DNA of 64,000 nucleotides from Mesorhizobium caraganae (GCF_016836705.1 NZ_JAFCGY010000007.1:62001-126000); one strand, 5' to 3'; shown: positions 1 through 8,794, counted from the first letter of the stretch. A program made the numbers and translations. The notes: a model not told the origin generated them from the sequence alone.

Positions 1-1
1 A

Positions 2-178
2 ATACAGGGCTGCGAAACCTAACACTAAGCGCTCTGCATCAAGGGCGGTGAAACCTTCATCCGGTTGCTGGGCTCGAATGCGCTCCGCCATTACCGGTAC
101 GTTCACGATCCCGTACTTTCGAATCTCGTCCACAACCATCTGGTTGAGATCATCTCGCAGGCTTGTGGAATATTGCAT
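2..178 (-). CDS. Partial hypothetical protein running off the left edge
   Basis: From an ATG at 178 the minus-strand frame stays open for 59 codons to the window edge, so only the N-terminus is present. An AGGAG ribosome-binding site sits about six bases upstream of the ATG, which supports a real start. The protein begins MQYSTSLRDDLNQ and is a charged soluble helix-type sequence with no signal peptide or membrane segment. No family recognised. It reads away from the AT-rich gap at 179-383, which probably holds its promoter. Confidence 0.6.
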   Translation of the reverse strand, partial: MQYSTSLRDDLNQMVVDEIRKYGIVNVPVMAERIRAQQPDEGFTALDAERLVLGFAALY

Positions 179-383
179 GGTCAACTCCTGTCCCAAGGAC
201 TGGGTTTTCCCTCGGATGTGAACATGCAGCCGAAATAATCTGAAAGCAAGTAAATTCCAAAATAATATATAGCTAAATCAATAAGTTAGTAGGTTACGCC
301 TTTGGATGAATTTGATGATGGTGAGTAGGGCATGCATCAAATGTATTTGACGCCTTTGGAACCTACGCGCCCTTTTAGGTCTT

Positions 384-668
384 ATGAGGCACACGGGTAA
401 GTTACTCATTTCACTCAACGACCAATTGGAGGCAGCTGTGGCGGATAATCTTGAGCGACCAGAACGTCTTCAGGTCATGCTCAACGCTAAGGAATTCACG
501 GCGCTCGATACCTGGCGCTTTCAGAAACGCATGCCTAGCAGGGCTGCTGCGGTCCGGGAATTGCTCAGGCGTGGCTTGGCTGCGGAAGGATTTCTGGAAG
601 CTGAAAGCGGGTCCCGTTCCGCAGATTTCGGAATATTGGACAGACGTTCCACCAACCCAGACGATTGA
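384..668 (+). CDS. Small protein with a ribbon-helix-helix-like segment
   Basis: 94-residue protein. Residues about 35-68 (ALDTWRFQKRMPSRAAAVRE, then LLRRGLAAEG) follow the pattern of rhizobial ribbon-helix-helix proteins: a short strand followed by two helices. This suggests a DNA-binding or antitoxin-like dimerisation domain, but no toxin partner is visible. The ATG at 384 has only a weak ribosome site, and an internal ATG at 477 just before the RHH-like segment is an alternative start. The next gene follows 13 bases downstream, so the two are probably co-transcribed. The function is inferred only from this short segment. Confidence 0.55.
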   Translation: MRHTGKLLISLNDQLEAAVADNLERPERLQVMLNAKEFTALDTWRFQKRMPSRAAAVRELLRRGLAAEGFLEAESGSRSADFGILDRRSTNPDD

Positions 669-681
669 CCGAGAGACCTGA

Positions 682-921
682 ATGGCCGTGGCGAAAAAGG
701 ACCAGGAGCGCGCCGGCTATGCGTGGATGTATGGCGCGCAAGCACGCAAGGACGGCAAGGACAGAGCCGTGCCTGACTATTGGCATGATTACGCCGATGC
801 ATGGTTGCAGGGCTTTGATGGAGAGTTTGGCGCGGGTGCGGTGAAGCCCAAGCCTGTAAGTGATGAGCTTGAGTCGGAATTCGATGAGGCTGCGCTCAGC
901 GAGCAGCCGAGCGACCCGTGA
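682..921 (+). CDS. Hypothetical small acidic protein
   Basis: 79 residues, cytosolic, with a WMYGAQARKDGKD-like N-terminus, an aromatic WHDYADAW segment and an acidic tail. No family recognised. It starts 13 bases after the preceding RHH-like gene, behind a GAGAGACC stretch that may serve as ribosome site, so it is likely the second gene of that small operon. Confidence 0.5.
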   Translation: MAVAKKDQERAGYAWMYGAQARKDGKDRAVPDYWHDYADAWLQGFDGEFGAGAVKPKPVSDELESEFDEAALSEQPSDP

Positions 922-1135
922 CCGTATCGCAACGCTTGCAATTCCAATCAGACTTCCCGAGCGTAGCGTGACAACTCGGCCGGCCGTCAGAGCCATCGAC
1001 GCATCGACCACAGCGCCGATATAGCTCCGGTGGTCTCGCATCCTCCATAGCTTGTTCCGTTTGGTGAGGCCGCTTCGCTGGTTGGGGATGTGCCCTCCGG
1101 CGACGGTGGCAAGATCGGGCTATTCGTGTGCTTTT

Positions 1136-1161
1136 GGAACCAAACCCCAGTTTGAACCGTA
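1136..1161 (+). promoter_or_regulatory. EcfG-like stress promoter upstream of a receiver gene
   Basis: GGAAC at 1136-1140, a 17-base spacer and CGTA at 1158-1161. This matches the alphaproteobacterial EcfG consensus except for the last base, and lies 28 bases before the ATG of the receiver gene at 1189. Confidence 0.45.
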
Positions 1162-1188
1162 GTGGTGCGCAATGGGGGACATTCACAA

Positions 1189-1590
1189 ATGAGTATCGGT
1201 GCGGTTTTGGTCGTTGAGGATGAGCCGCTCATCCTGCTTGACGTCGAGACGGCGCTGCAGGAAGCGGGTTTCGAAGTTATAGCCGTTAATGACGCCGAAA
1301 AGGCTTTGGCGGCGTTCGACGCGGATCCAACCAAGTTCAAGGGCCTCGTTACGGACATCCGCCTGGGAATTGGTAAATCCGGCTGGGAAATAGCGAGGCA
1401 TTTGCGCCAGGCCAACTCGAGCATCCCCGTCGTCTACGTGAGCGGCGACAGTGCTATCCATTGGGGCGCCGAGGGCGTCCCTGAAAGCGTTATGATCACC
1501 AAGCCATTCTTCCTGCCCCAGATCATCACCGCCCTATCTACGCTGATGAATGCGCAGCCTGCCCCTAGCACCAACGATCCTGATGACTAG
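1189..1590 (+). CDS. Single-domain response regulator (receiver only)
   Basis: 133-residue CheY-like receiver with no output domain. Visible motifs: acidic pair VVEDEP near the N-terminus, phospho-acceptor aspartate in VTDIRLG, serine in YVSGD, and lysine in MITKPF. The ATG at 1189 is preferred over an upstream GTG at 1162 because AATGGGGGAC lies just before it and the domain begins directly after it. Such free receivers in Rhizobiales usually work with HWE-family kinases, acting as phosphate relays or sinks toward the general stress response. The EcfG-like site upstream fits that. No kinase is adjacent; the nearest is at 5156. Confidence 0.9.
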   Translation: MSIGAVLVVEDEPLILLDVETALQEAGFEVIAVNDAEKALAAFDADPTKFKGLVTDIRLGIGKSGWEIARHLRQANSSIPVVYVSGDSAIHWGAEGVPESVMITKPFFLPQIITALSTLMNAQPAPSTNDPDD

Positions 1591-1851
1591 GTTTGCCAGT
1601 TCAAATGGCCGCATTGCACGACCAGCGGATCGCTCCTTCGCTTGAGTCTGAGGGTTTCAACTTGTTCGGGCTGGCGCTCGCCTCGCTAGGCCGAGTGCTG
1701 CCCACTGCCGGCCTTTCGAAAAGCGGGGACATCCGGTTTCGACCCAACTTCACGAAAGGCATCCAATAACGCGTTGAAACGTTGAGACTGACGTCAGCGG
1801 GCAATCAACCGGATTCGCCACCGGCTGGCGCAATCTCGGAGATCAATAAAA

Positions 1852-2256
1852 ATGGATATCCCCAAGGGAGCGACCGTAGCCGTAGCTGATGGCGAGAAGC
1901 TCAATTTGTTTCGCAATTCGGGAGACCAGGCCAATCCCAGCCTGACTGCCTCGGCAGTTGAGGACGTGACAAACGAGAACAAGGGATCCGGCGCCCGGCA
2001 TCAGAGCAGCTCCGCCAACCCGGACAACAGCCGGATCGAGGAAGATAGCTTCGCAGCCGGAACTGCCGACCTGCTCAACCGCCAGGTTCTTGGCGGGCAG
2101 ATCGACAATCTGATCATCATCGCCGCGCCCCGAACGCTTGGCGAACTGCGCAAACACTACCATCAGAAACTGTCAGCCGTGCTCATCGGCGAAATCGCCA
2201 AGGATCTCACGGGCCATTCGGCTCAGGAGATAGAGAAGGCAGTTGCCGCCGCCTAG
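1852..2256 (+). CDS. Host-attachment family protein (PF10116 type)
   Basis: 134 residues resembling the rhizobial 'protein required for attachment to host cells' family. It opens with DIPKGATVAVADGEKLNLFR, contains the GSGARHQSS loop and ends with IIAAPRTLGELRKHY followed by a helix with EIAKDLTGHS. The fold is related to archaeo-eukaryotic release factor-like domains. There is no signal peptide, so a cytosolic role is likely despite the family name. The length is typical for the family, so the gene appears complete. It stands alone, with 261 and 58 bases free on either side. Confidence 0.85.
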   Translation: MDIPKGATVAVADGEKLNLFRNSGDQANPSLTASAVEDVTNENKGSGARHQSSSANPDNSRIEEDSFAAGTADLLNRQVLGGQIDNLIIIAAPRTLGELRKHYHQKLSAVLIGEIAKDLTGHSAQEIEKAVAAA

Positions 2257-2314
2257 GCGGATGGCATTTGCCATTCCCCTATCATCCACTTTGTTGAATT
2301 GAAGGATACTTATC

Positions 2315-2818
2315 ATGAAGAAATCCCTAGGCGGGTTCGCGGCAATAATGCTCTGCATCGCAGGGCCCACACATGCCGACGATGGCGCGTTTCTGAAATC
2401 ATTCGCCGGGAGTTGGGTTGGCAAGGGCACGGTGAAAACCGACGCCGATTCCAAGCCCATCAAGATCAATTGCAAATTTCCGTCCAGCGCTACAGTGAGC
2501 TCGCTGACACTTGATGGCAAATGTACAGGCTACGTCGTGTTTTCGCGAGCCATCGGCGCCGACGTCAAGACAAATGGCGAGACATATACGGGCACCTATA
2601 CCGGATCGAGCACCGGCCCGGCTGGACTCAATGGCAATCGTTCAGGCGACGCCTTGGTGCTGGGCATTCGTTGGGCGAAAGAAGTCAATGGTGACCGGGC
2701 TGCGCAGTTGAAACTGGAGAAGGTTGGCGACAACGGGATGCGTCTGACGACAACCGACAAAGACCCATCCACCGGGAAGAACATTGTCATCAGCGAGATC
2801 AACCTGAACCGGCCGTAG
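2315..2818 (+). CDS. Secreted hypothetical protein
   Basis: 167 residues with a clear signal peptide (MKKSLGGFAAIMLCIAGPTHA, cleavage after the Ala). The mature part is rich in Gly, Thr and Lys, with repeating beta-type segments such as GSWVGKGTVK and GETYTGTYTGSS, consistent with a small periplasmic beta-barrel or lipocalin-like fold. No enzyme motif is seen. A GAAGGAT ribosome site precedes the ATG. Function unknown. Confidence 0.7.
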   Translation: MKKSLGGFAAIMLCIAGPTHADDGAFLKSFAGSWVGKGTVKTDADSKPIKINCKFPSSATVSSLTLDGKCTGYVVFSRAIGADVKTNGETYTGTYTGSSTGPAGLNGNRSGDALVLGIRWAKEVNGDRAAQLKLEKVGDNGMRLTTTDKDPSTGKNIVISEINLNRP

Positions 2819-2984
2819 GATTTAGGTGGTCCACCGCTGGTTCGCCGTCATTTTGACGGATCATTTGACGGGCAGCTCCAGGCTATTAAACGGCTGGACA
2901 TGCAACCAGAATGGCAGTGACGGGTTCTTGCTATGATTTTGAGCAGGGCCGGCTGCGACCGCCGTCCGAAGGTGGCCAATTTTC

Positions 2985-4385
2985 ATGGACGTATCGGTTT
3001 CTCAAACCGCAGACGACAACATCAAGGCCGGCAAGAGCGGCTTGCTGCTTGTTTCGGACAACTATGACGCCTTCGCCGTGCGCGTGCTGGCGGCACGGAG
3101 CGCAGTGCGCACGCTCGACCTCATGTACTACCTTTGGCACGATGACCACACTGGCCGTTTGTTACTGCAGGAGGTTTTTCGAGCCGCTGAGCGCGGCGTG
3201 CGGGTGCGCATGCTCCTTGACGACGTCAATCCGCGCAAAAACGACGCTGCCTATTGGGCGCTGAACAATCATCCAAACATCGAATTGAAGTTGTTCAATC
3301 CGAGCGGCATCAGGAGCGGCCGGATCATGCGTGGCGTGGAAGTGCTGTTGCGGCTCTTTGCACTGACAAGACGGATGCACAACAAGGCTTGGATCGCCGA
3401 TGACAGGTTTGCCATTGTCGGCGGGCGCAATGTTGGCGATGCCTATTTCGATGCGGCAGAGACCAATTTCCAGGACCTCGACATGCTGCTCATGGGGCCT
3501 GCAGTACAGCAAACGGCGGCAATATTTGATGCCTTCTGGGCATGCGAAGAATCCAAGCCAATCAAGACACTTGGTTCAGCGACGGAGCATGAGCAGGTCA
3601 AACGGTTCGAAGTGAACGAGTCCGAAACCGAGTCAAAATTCTTGAACGGCATTGGGGACCGAGGCTCTGTCGTAGAGTTTATCGCGGCCAGCAACGATGT
3701 TCACTGGGTGGAGGGTGTGCGGGTTATTTCCGATCCACCTGAGAAGGTTCGTGGTTGGAGACGTCGCAGCTGGCTTATGAAAGAGCTGCGCCCCATCATT
3801 CAATCGACACGCAAGTGTCTGGAAATTGTGTCTCCCTATTTCATCCCTGGCAAAAGAGGCTCCGCGATGTTGCTGGACCTTGTCGGTGCCGGTGTTGACG
3901 TCTCGGTTCTGACCAATTCCCTGGCCGCCACAGACGTCGCCGCGGTCCATGGCGCTTACGCAAACTACCGCAAGCGGCTGCTGAGGAAGGGCGTCAAACT
4001 TTTCGAGCTTCAACCCTTCAGCCGTCAGCCGTCAATCTCGGTGTTTGGTTCAAAGGGCGCCAGTCTGCACACGAAAGCATTCACCGTTGACGACAGGACC
4101 GGCTTCGTCGGCTCCTTTAATTTCGATCCGCGGTCGGTGTCTTTGAATTCGGAAATGGGCGTCCTCTTTGAGGATGCGAAATTGGTTGCTGAGCTGCGGG
4201 ATCGATTCCAATCAGAGGTATCTCCGGAAGCGAGTTACCGTCTCGAACTGAAGCACAATGTTCTGCACTGGCACGGCTGTGACGGAGGCAAAATGCAGGA
4301 CTTCACGGATGAACCAGAAGCCGGGTTCTATCGCCGTATCCTGGCGGGCTTGGTCCGTTACCTTCCGATTGAATCTCAGCTTTAG
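2985..4385 (+). CDS. Phospholipase D family protein (cardiolipin synthase-like)
   Basis: 466 residues with two HKD motifs. The first, MHNKAWIADDRFAIVGGRN at about residue 132, and the second, LHTKAFTVDDRTGFVGSFN at about residue 358, each fit HxKxxxxD plus the following GG/GS-N. This pair defines the phospholipase D superfamily, which makes or hydrolyses phosphodiester bonds, commonly cardiolipin synthesis or phospholipid turnover. There is no N-terminal membrane anchor, unlike classical cardiolipin synthase, so it belongs to the soluble or peripheral branch. The gene is intact and stands alone; substrate not known. Confidence 0.88.
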   Translation: MDVSVSQTADDNIKAGKSGLLLVSDNYDAFAVRVLAARSAVRTLDLMYYLWHDDHTGRLLLQEVFRAAERGVRVRMLLDDVNPRKNDAAYWALNNHPNIELKLFNPSGIRSGRIMRGVEVLLRLFALTRRMHNKAWIADDRFAIVGGRNVGDAYFDAAETNFQDLDMLLMGPAVQQTAAIFDAFWACEESKPIKTLGSATEHEQVKRFEVNESETESKFLNGIGDRGSVVEFIAASNDVHWVEGVRVISDPPEKVRGWRRRSWLMKELRPIIQSTRKCLEIVSPYFIPGKRGSAMLLDLVGAGVDVSVLTNSLAATDVAAVHGAYANYRKRLLRKGVKLFELQPFSRQPSISVFGSKGASLHTKAFTVDDRTGFVGSFNFDPRSVSLNSEMGVLFEDAKLVAELRDRFQSEVSPEASYRLELKHNVLHWHGCDGGKMQDFTDEPEAGFYRRILAGLVRYLPIESQL

Positions 4386-4694
4386 CCAGCCCCACGACCC
4401 GGATCTACTTGGATGCAATGACGGCCAGACGATGTACAGCGCGCCTGACGAGGAGGTTCAAACGGAGGAACCTCGTAAAGTTGGCAGCGTGGTCGACGTC
4501 ATCCTTGAGGTGATGCAGCGCCGGTGAGCATTTGGTCCGAATAGTCCCTTCATACAGTAAGAGACGACTGGTACTTATAGATCTCACACATCTGAGTTAG
4601 ATGGCGCCAACGACTTTACATCGGCGCTGAGTCCGGCTTGCGCGCCGCTCTGTTCGCCGAGACCGTCAAGCCGCGCCTTCGCCATGAGACGAGC

Positions 4695-4724
4695 TTGAGC
4701 TGCACGCACAAAATGTGGGATAAT
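4695..4724 (+). promoter_or_regulatory. Housekeeping-type promoter with extended -10
   Basis: TTGAGC at 4695-4700, an 18-base spacer, then TG-G-GATAAT with GATAAT at 4719-4724. This fits a sigma-70 promoter with an extended -10. It fires into a stretch without a credible gene that is closed within 60 bases by a terminator. Confidence 0.45.
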
Positions 4725-4730
4725 TTGTTT

Positions 4731-4782
4731 GGTAGAGGTTCTCGGCCACACCGCCAAGGCTTCCTTCGGGGAGCCTTTTTCG
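4731..4782 (+). ncRNA. Candidate short RNA between promoter and terminator
   Basis: The promoter at 4695-4724 would start RNA near 4731, and the hairpin at 4756-4777 with U-tract would end it near 4782, giving a transcript of about 50 nucleotides with no ribosome site or ORF. It could be a small RNA or the attenuated leader of a lost gene. The assignment rests on the spacing of the two signals only. The rest of 4386-5155 holds no gene I can support; a 31-codon ATG frame at 4432-4527 has no ribosome site. Confidence 0.3.
4756..4781 (+). terminator. Rho-independent terminator with UUCG tetraloop
   Basis: A nine-pair stem AAGGCTTCC / GGGAGCCTT (one G-U pair) closes a TTCG loop at 4765-4768 and is followed by TTT. 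UUCG loops are exceptionally stable and typical of bacterial terminators. Confidence 0.6.
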
Positions 4783-5155
4783 TGCCACGGTGCCGGGCGG
4801 CTGAACCGCACTTTTCCGCGGCACTCAGATCGCCTGGCACCTTCCTTAGGCAGACGGTCATCGGCATCCACTTTGATCAATGCCGCGAGGACCTTGACAT
4901 CGTCGCGTTGAAAGACATCGCGTCATTGAACGATCCTCTCCGCAAAATACCGGATGACGTTCTTTGCCGGCGGTGCATCGGACTGACGGCTTCGCGCTTC
5001 GTTCCCGATGGGAGGGTCTCGCGTTACAGTATGGTTATGCGCAGACCTTAATAGCGCGCTCAGCTCGTCCCGTGATGGGAAGTCTGTCGAGTCCTGTGCG
5101 CGGGCTGTGCAAGGTGGAACGAGAGATCGGGCGAAAGGCACACCTCGCGCTGAGC

Positions 5156-7186
5156 TCAGGACGCGTTATCGGGTCCCGCGGATTCTCCCAGCTCAATCTC
5201 AAAAACGCAAACGAGCCCGGTCGGCTCGAACGTAATGGTAACGTTCCCTACCGATTGTGGCCCGAGAAGCCCTTCAAGCATCCGCGTACCGAATCCTTTG
5301 CGCTCGACGGCTACCACAGGGGGGCCGTCCAGCTCGCGCCATTCAATTCGAACGTGCTTGCTCTCCCCTCGCCGGCTCACCGCCCAGGAGATGGAGACGG
5401 TTCCTTCCTTGCACGAGAGTGCTCCGTATTTGATTGCATTGGTGGCCAGCTCATGGAAACCCAATGACAGGGACAGTGCCAGGGCAGGGGAAAGCCAGAC
5501 CGCATCCCCTGAGATTTGCAAGCGCTCCCTATTGGCATGCGGTGAAAGTGCCGCCGTGACGACTTCCTTCAGATCGGCACCGCTCCAATTCTCTTGCGTC
5601 AGGATATCGTGTGCCTTGGCGAGGGAGACGAGCCTGCTTGTGAGCGAGCGTCCCGCCTCGGGCAAACTGGTGGCATTGCGCAGGGTTTGGCTCGCGATGG
5701 ACTGAACAACCGCCAAGGTGTTTTTCACACGGTGATTGAGCTCGTTAACAAGGAGCCTGCGCTGTTCTTCGCCCTGCTTGCGTGCGGTTATGTCGAGGCT
5801 GACCTGCACGGCGCCGATGACCTTGCCAGAAGTGCCGCGGATCGGGCGGGCACTCGACAGAAGTGTGCGCTGAACGCCATTCGGAAGGATGTAAGCAAAT
5901 TCCTGATTGTCTGTCTGCTCGCCGCGCATCGCCTTGCTGAGCGGCCGATCTTCGCGGCTCACAGTATGGCCATCCTGCAGGGCGATCGTGTCGATGACCA
6001 AATCGGTCGTGCCGAAGGACTTCCGAGTGTCGGTCGGCAAACCCATGAGTTCCGCGGCGAAGCGATTGCGTATCACCCGGCGTGCTTGGGGATCGTAGGT
6101 GAACCAGACCGCCGCAGGCGCCGTTTCCAGCACAGCTTCCAGTTCGAATTCGCGTTCAGCAAGCGCGCGTTCGGCGGCGACAAGCGCGTCAGCGATCACT
6201 GCAAACTCTGAGATCGCGGTGGACATGGCCTTGACCGGTCGGCCTTGTCCCAAGGCATTAGCGCGGCTAGCCAGATCGCGGGCCGCCTTGGCGAACCCCT
6301 TGCCGACCACGTAGGTGAGTGCGGAAGAGATCAACATTGCCACAAGGGCAAGGGCGGCGATCGCTGACAGGGATCGCCAAAGAGGTGCCTGAACGATCGA
6401 GAGCGGCACGTTTGCGGTGTAGAACCAGTTGGAGGCGCCGGAGCGGTAGTAGCCGGCCAGCAGCGTCATGCCCTGAAAGTTGCGGGAGGTGAACGTCCCC
6501 GAGCGGCCGGCTACTTTCTCCAGATACTCGGGCAAGCCCGGCTTACCGGTCATTTCCTCGTGAAGCGAGGACCTTGCCACATAGGCGCCCTCCCGGTCAC
6601 CAACTCCAATAGTCCAACCCTCCGGCACAGCCGGCATCATGATGTCGCGAATGTGGTCGGTGCGGACCGAAATGGCGAGGAGCCAGTCTTCGCCGTTCGG
6701 GCCACGCACAGGAATAGAGACTGCAATTCGATATATGCCCGAAACCGCATAGACGCCACTGACGATCGGCAGATTGGACCTTAGCTTGGCTATCTCCGAT
6801 GTTGACAACGCAGAGACTGGCGGCAAGGCGGTGCCGAAGGGCGCCTGAGTGCTGAGCAACTGGTTGCGGCCTACGTCACGCAAAAAGATGATGCGATCTG
6901 TACCCAGCACCAAGCGGGCCGCTTCCTTGTGCAGCGTCATCAGGTCGCCTCGAGACATAGCGGAGGATTTAGACAGACCGTCTACCACCGTGGCGAGGTT
7001 GGTAATCTCGCCTTCGACCACGAGTGACATCTGGTGCGCGACCTGCAGCGCCTCACTCTCGAAACGCGACCGCTCGTTCAACGCGTATTGCGCGAGGAGG
7101 TAAGCAGCAAAGAGCCAAACCGGTACAACCGCGGCTGTTATCAGACCCAGGAGATACAATCGAGCTGAGAGACGAGGCAATTTCAT
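5156..7186 (-). CDS. Membrane-bound Cache/PAS sensor kinase of the HWE family
   Basis: 676-residue sensor kinase. Order: membrane segment (about residues 10-30), periplasmic Cache-like sensor with IYRIAVSIPVRGP, second membrane segment, linker, one PAS domain, then an HWE/HisKA_2 kinase core. The phospho-acceptor His is in ELNHRVKNTLAVVQS, the N-box is HELATNAIKYGAL and the glycine box is GFGTRMLEG. The ATG at 7186 has GTGGGG just upstream and puts the membrane segment at the right distance; an in-frame ATG at 7231 is also possible. The receiver gene at 7252-7623 lies just upstream on the same strand, so the two form an operon. HWE kinases feed single-domain receivers or the PhyR-EcfG stress switch. 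Confidence 0.92.
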   Translation of the reverse strand: MKLPRLSARLYLLGLITAAVVPVWLFAAYLLAQYALNERSRFESEALQVAHQMSLVVEGEITNLATVVDGLSKSSAMSRGDLMTLHKEAARLVLGTDRIIFLRDVGRNQLLSTQAPFGTALPPVSALSTSEIAKLRSNLPIVSGVYAVSGIYRIAVSIPVRGPNGEDWLLAISVRTDHIRDIMMPAVPEGWTIGVGDREGAYVARSSLHEEMTGKPGLPEYLEKVAGRSGTFTSRNFQGMTLLAGYYRSGASNWFYTANVPLSIVQAPLWRSLSAIAALALVAMLISSALTYVVGKGFAKAARDLASRANALGQGRPVKAMSTAISEFAVIADALVAAERALAEREFELEAVLETAPAAVWFTYDPQARRVIRNRFAAELMGLPTDTRKSFGTTDLVIDTIALQDGHTVSREDRPLSKAMRGEQTDNQEFAYILPNGVQRTLLSSARPIRGTSGKVIGAVQVSLDITARKQGEEQRRLLVNELNHRVKNTLAVVQSIASQTLRNATSLPEAGRSLTSRLVSLAKAHDILTQENWSGADLKEVVTAALSPHANRERLQISGDAVWLSPALALSLSLGFHELATNAIKYGALSCKEGTVSISWAVSRRGESKHVRIEWRELDGPPVVAVERKGFGTRMLEGLLGPQSVGNVTITFEPTGLVCVFEIELGESAGPDNAS

Positions 7187-7251
7187 CCCCACATTGTTCG
7201 GCGCGCCAATCACCATGCTGAGACTAATCAAGTGTGATCTAGAAAATGAAT

Positions 7252-7623
7252 CTATTTATCCCGCCTTGGTAAGGCCGAGGAAATTGCATCTGCGAGTTGG
7301 TGCGGTTCGAAGGGCTTTTGAAGTGTCATGACTTCTTTGAAGCGCTCGTCCAGTCCACGCAGACCGTAGCCTGTGGCGAAAAAGAAAGGGATACCTCGCT
7401 CCTGGAGCAGATGGGCTACGGGAAAGGATTGTTCATTCGCCAAATTGACGTCCAGAACCGCGAGATCAAACGTTTCTTCCCTCGCCATCTTTAGTGCAGT
7501 GTCAAGGCGCATTGCGGGGCCGAGAACCTCAAATCCCAAGTCCGCCAACATGTCTTCGATGAGCATGGCGACAAGCACTTCGTCCTCAACAACGAGCACT
7601 CTAGGGCGCCTTTGGTCAGCCAA
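7252..7623 (-). CDS. Single-domain response regulator paired with an HWE kinase
   Basis: 123-residue receiver: VVEDEVLVAMLIEDML at the start, phospho-acceptor aspartate in AVLDVNL, TGYG near the conserved Thr/Ser position and lysine in LQKPFEP. No output domain. It is transcribed first in an operon with the sensor kinase downstream and is the obvious partner of that kinase. An 18-bp palindrome lies about 100 bases upstream. Confidence 0.9.
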   Translation of the reverse strand: MADQRRPRVLVVEDEVLVAMLIEDMLADLGFEVLGPAMRLDTALKMAREETFDLAVLDVNLANEQSFPVAHLLQERGIPFFFATGYGLRGLDERFKEVMTLQKPFEPHQLADAISSALPRRDK

Positions 7624-7726
7624 GTGGCACCTAGCGCGCGAACAGCATGACGAGAATGATCATCAGAATCGGAATCCCAGCACGCCAAAGCAATCTCGAC
7701 GACCCATTATATCCCTCCCACGAAAC

Positions 7727-7744
7727 TGTTAGCGCCCGCTAACA
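7727..7744. promoter_or_regulatory. Perfect 18-bp palindrome upstream of the receiver/kinase operon
   Basis: TGTTAGCG-CC-CGCTAACA is a perfect inverted repeat with two central bases, 104 bases before the start of the receiver gene. It could bind a dimeric regulator. No U-tract follows on either strand, so a terminator is less likely. The gap 7624-7805 otherwise contains no supported gene. Confidence 0.4.
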
Positions 7745-7805
7745 ATTCGCAGCAGAATCATTGGTTCCCTGACGTTCGCAGATGGCCCCTCGGCGCGATC
7801 GAACC

Positions 7806-8327
7806 TCAGCCGCGACGCGCCTCAATCACTGCGACATCGACTTTCTTCATGTCCATCATCGCATCAAACGCGCGCTTGGCTTCGTCGCCGCCGGCCGCAA
7901 TCGCCTCGGTCAGTGTGCGCGGTGTAATTTGCCAGGACACGCCCCACTTGTCTTTACACCAACCGCAGGCGCTTTCTTGGCCGCCATTGCCGATGATTGC
8001 ATTCCGGTGGCGGTCCGTCTCTTTCTGATCGTCGGTGGCGATCTGGAATGAGAAGGCTTCGCTCTGTTTGAACGCTGGGCCGCCATTGAGGCCGATACAG
8101 GGAACGCCAGCGACGGTAAATTCGACCGTCAAGACGTCGCCCTTCTTTCCGGACAGAACGTCACTTGGTGCGCGATGGACGGGCACCCACTTCGCTATCG
8201 GGAAGGTCTCGACGTAAAACCGAGCCGCAGCCTCCGCGTCCTTGTCGTACCAGAGGCAAATCGTATTTTTTGGTATTGCGTGTTGCTTTCGATCTGAAGT
8301 CAGTCGCAGACCAGCGCTTCCCGTCAT
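7806..8327 (-). CDS. VOC-superfamily protein, PhnB/3-demethylubiquinone methyltransferase-like
   Basis: 173 residues. The core starts at about residue 19 with PKNTICLWYDKDAEAAARFY and contains LTVEFTVAGVPCIGLNGGP, AFSFQIATDDQKETD and CGWCKDKWGVSWQITP, the usual pattern of PhnB-like vicinal-oxygen-chelate proteins. Substrate unknown; the family includes glyoxalase-like and resistance proteins. The only in-frame ATG (8327) adds about 18 residues not typical of the family. It lies six bases after the stop of a decayed small gene, so the natural start may have been lost or altered. Confidence 0.8.
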   Translation of the reverse strand: MTGSAGLRLTSDRKQHAIPKNTICLWYDKDAEAAARFYVETFPIAKWVPVHRAPSDVLSGKKGDVLTVEFTVAGVPCIGLNGGPAFKQSEAFSFQIATDDQKETDRHRNAIIGNGGQESACGWCKDKWGVSWQITPRTLTEAIAAGGDEAKRAFDAMMDMKKVDVAVIEARRG

Positions 8328-8333
8328 GGCACT

Positions 8334-8560
8334 CTAGGATTTGTTGCTCGTCGCCGGCGGCTTGGCTCTCATGTCCCTCAAACGCTTGAAGCGAAGATTG
8401 GCTGCAGCCGCGCAATCGCACCGCGGCCGGGATGGCCCGTCGTTGCGCAAAATGACCTCCGGCGTCTCCCGGGACAGGACGTGCTTGTAGGCAAAAAAAA
8501 TTCAGCTCGTAGGGGCAGGTGTCCGTATCCGGTTCGGTGCTGGTCGTTGGCTTTGCCCAT
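8334..8560 (-). pseudogene. Frameshifted copy of the small CPYDLAFF-type gene
   Basis: Read across two frame changes, this stretch encodes a paralogue of the intact 75-residue protein at 52855-53082. It starts MGKANDQHRTGY, then DTCPYELNFF, then VLSRETPEVILRNDGPSR followed by AANLRFKRLRDMRAKPPAT. The first shift is near the GGTGTCC stretch (about 8520) and the second lies in a run of eight A bases (minus-strand T8, near 8490). One or both could be indel errors, but the copy as given cannot make the protein. Confidence 0.75.
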
Positions 8561-8741
8561 CGCTCCTCCTTTGCTGCCAGCTCGTCATTTGAACGTCGGC
8601 AGGTTGCTGCCCTTGGTCCGGACTGGATTGGCCCGCCGACGGGGTTGTCCATCGGCGATACGAAGTCAGGGGTACCTGAGGCCACTTGCGACGCCCCGGT
8701 CCGGGCGGCAAATTTGGCGGCAGGAATATTCGTTTGCGGTA

Positions 8742-8766
8742 GGAACTGGTTGCTGTTGGCCGAGTT
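8742..8766 (+). promoter_or_regulatory. EcfG-like promoter of the YqjD/YqjE-like operon
   Basis: GGAAC at 8742-8746, a 16-base spacer and AGTT at 8763-8766 (one mismatch to CGTT), 29 bases before the GTG start at 8795. Confidence 0.5.
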
Positions 8767-8794
8767 CAATTCACGACAACAGGAGTGAAAAATC

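Noticed and set aside
4584..5051. Overlapping frames on both strands before the first kinase
   Set aside because: No ribosome sites, no domains, and they cover a promoter-terminator unit; composition is not typical of genes here.
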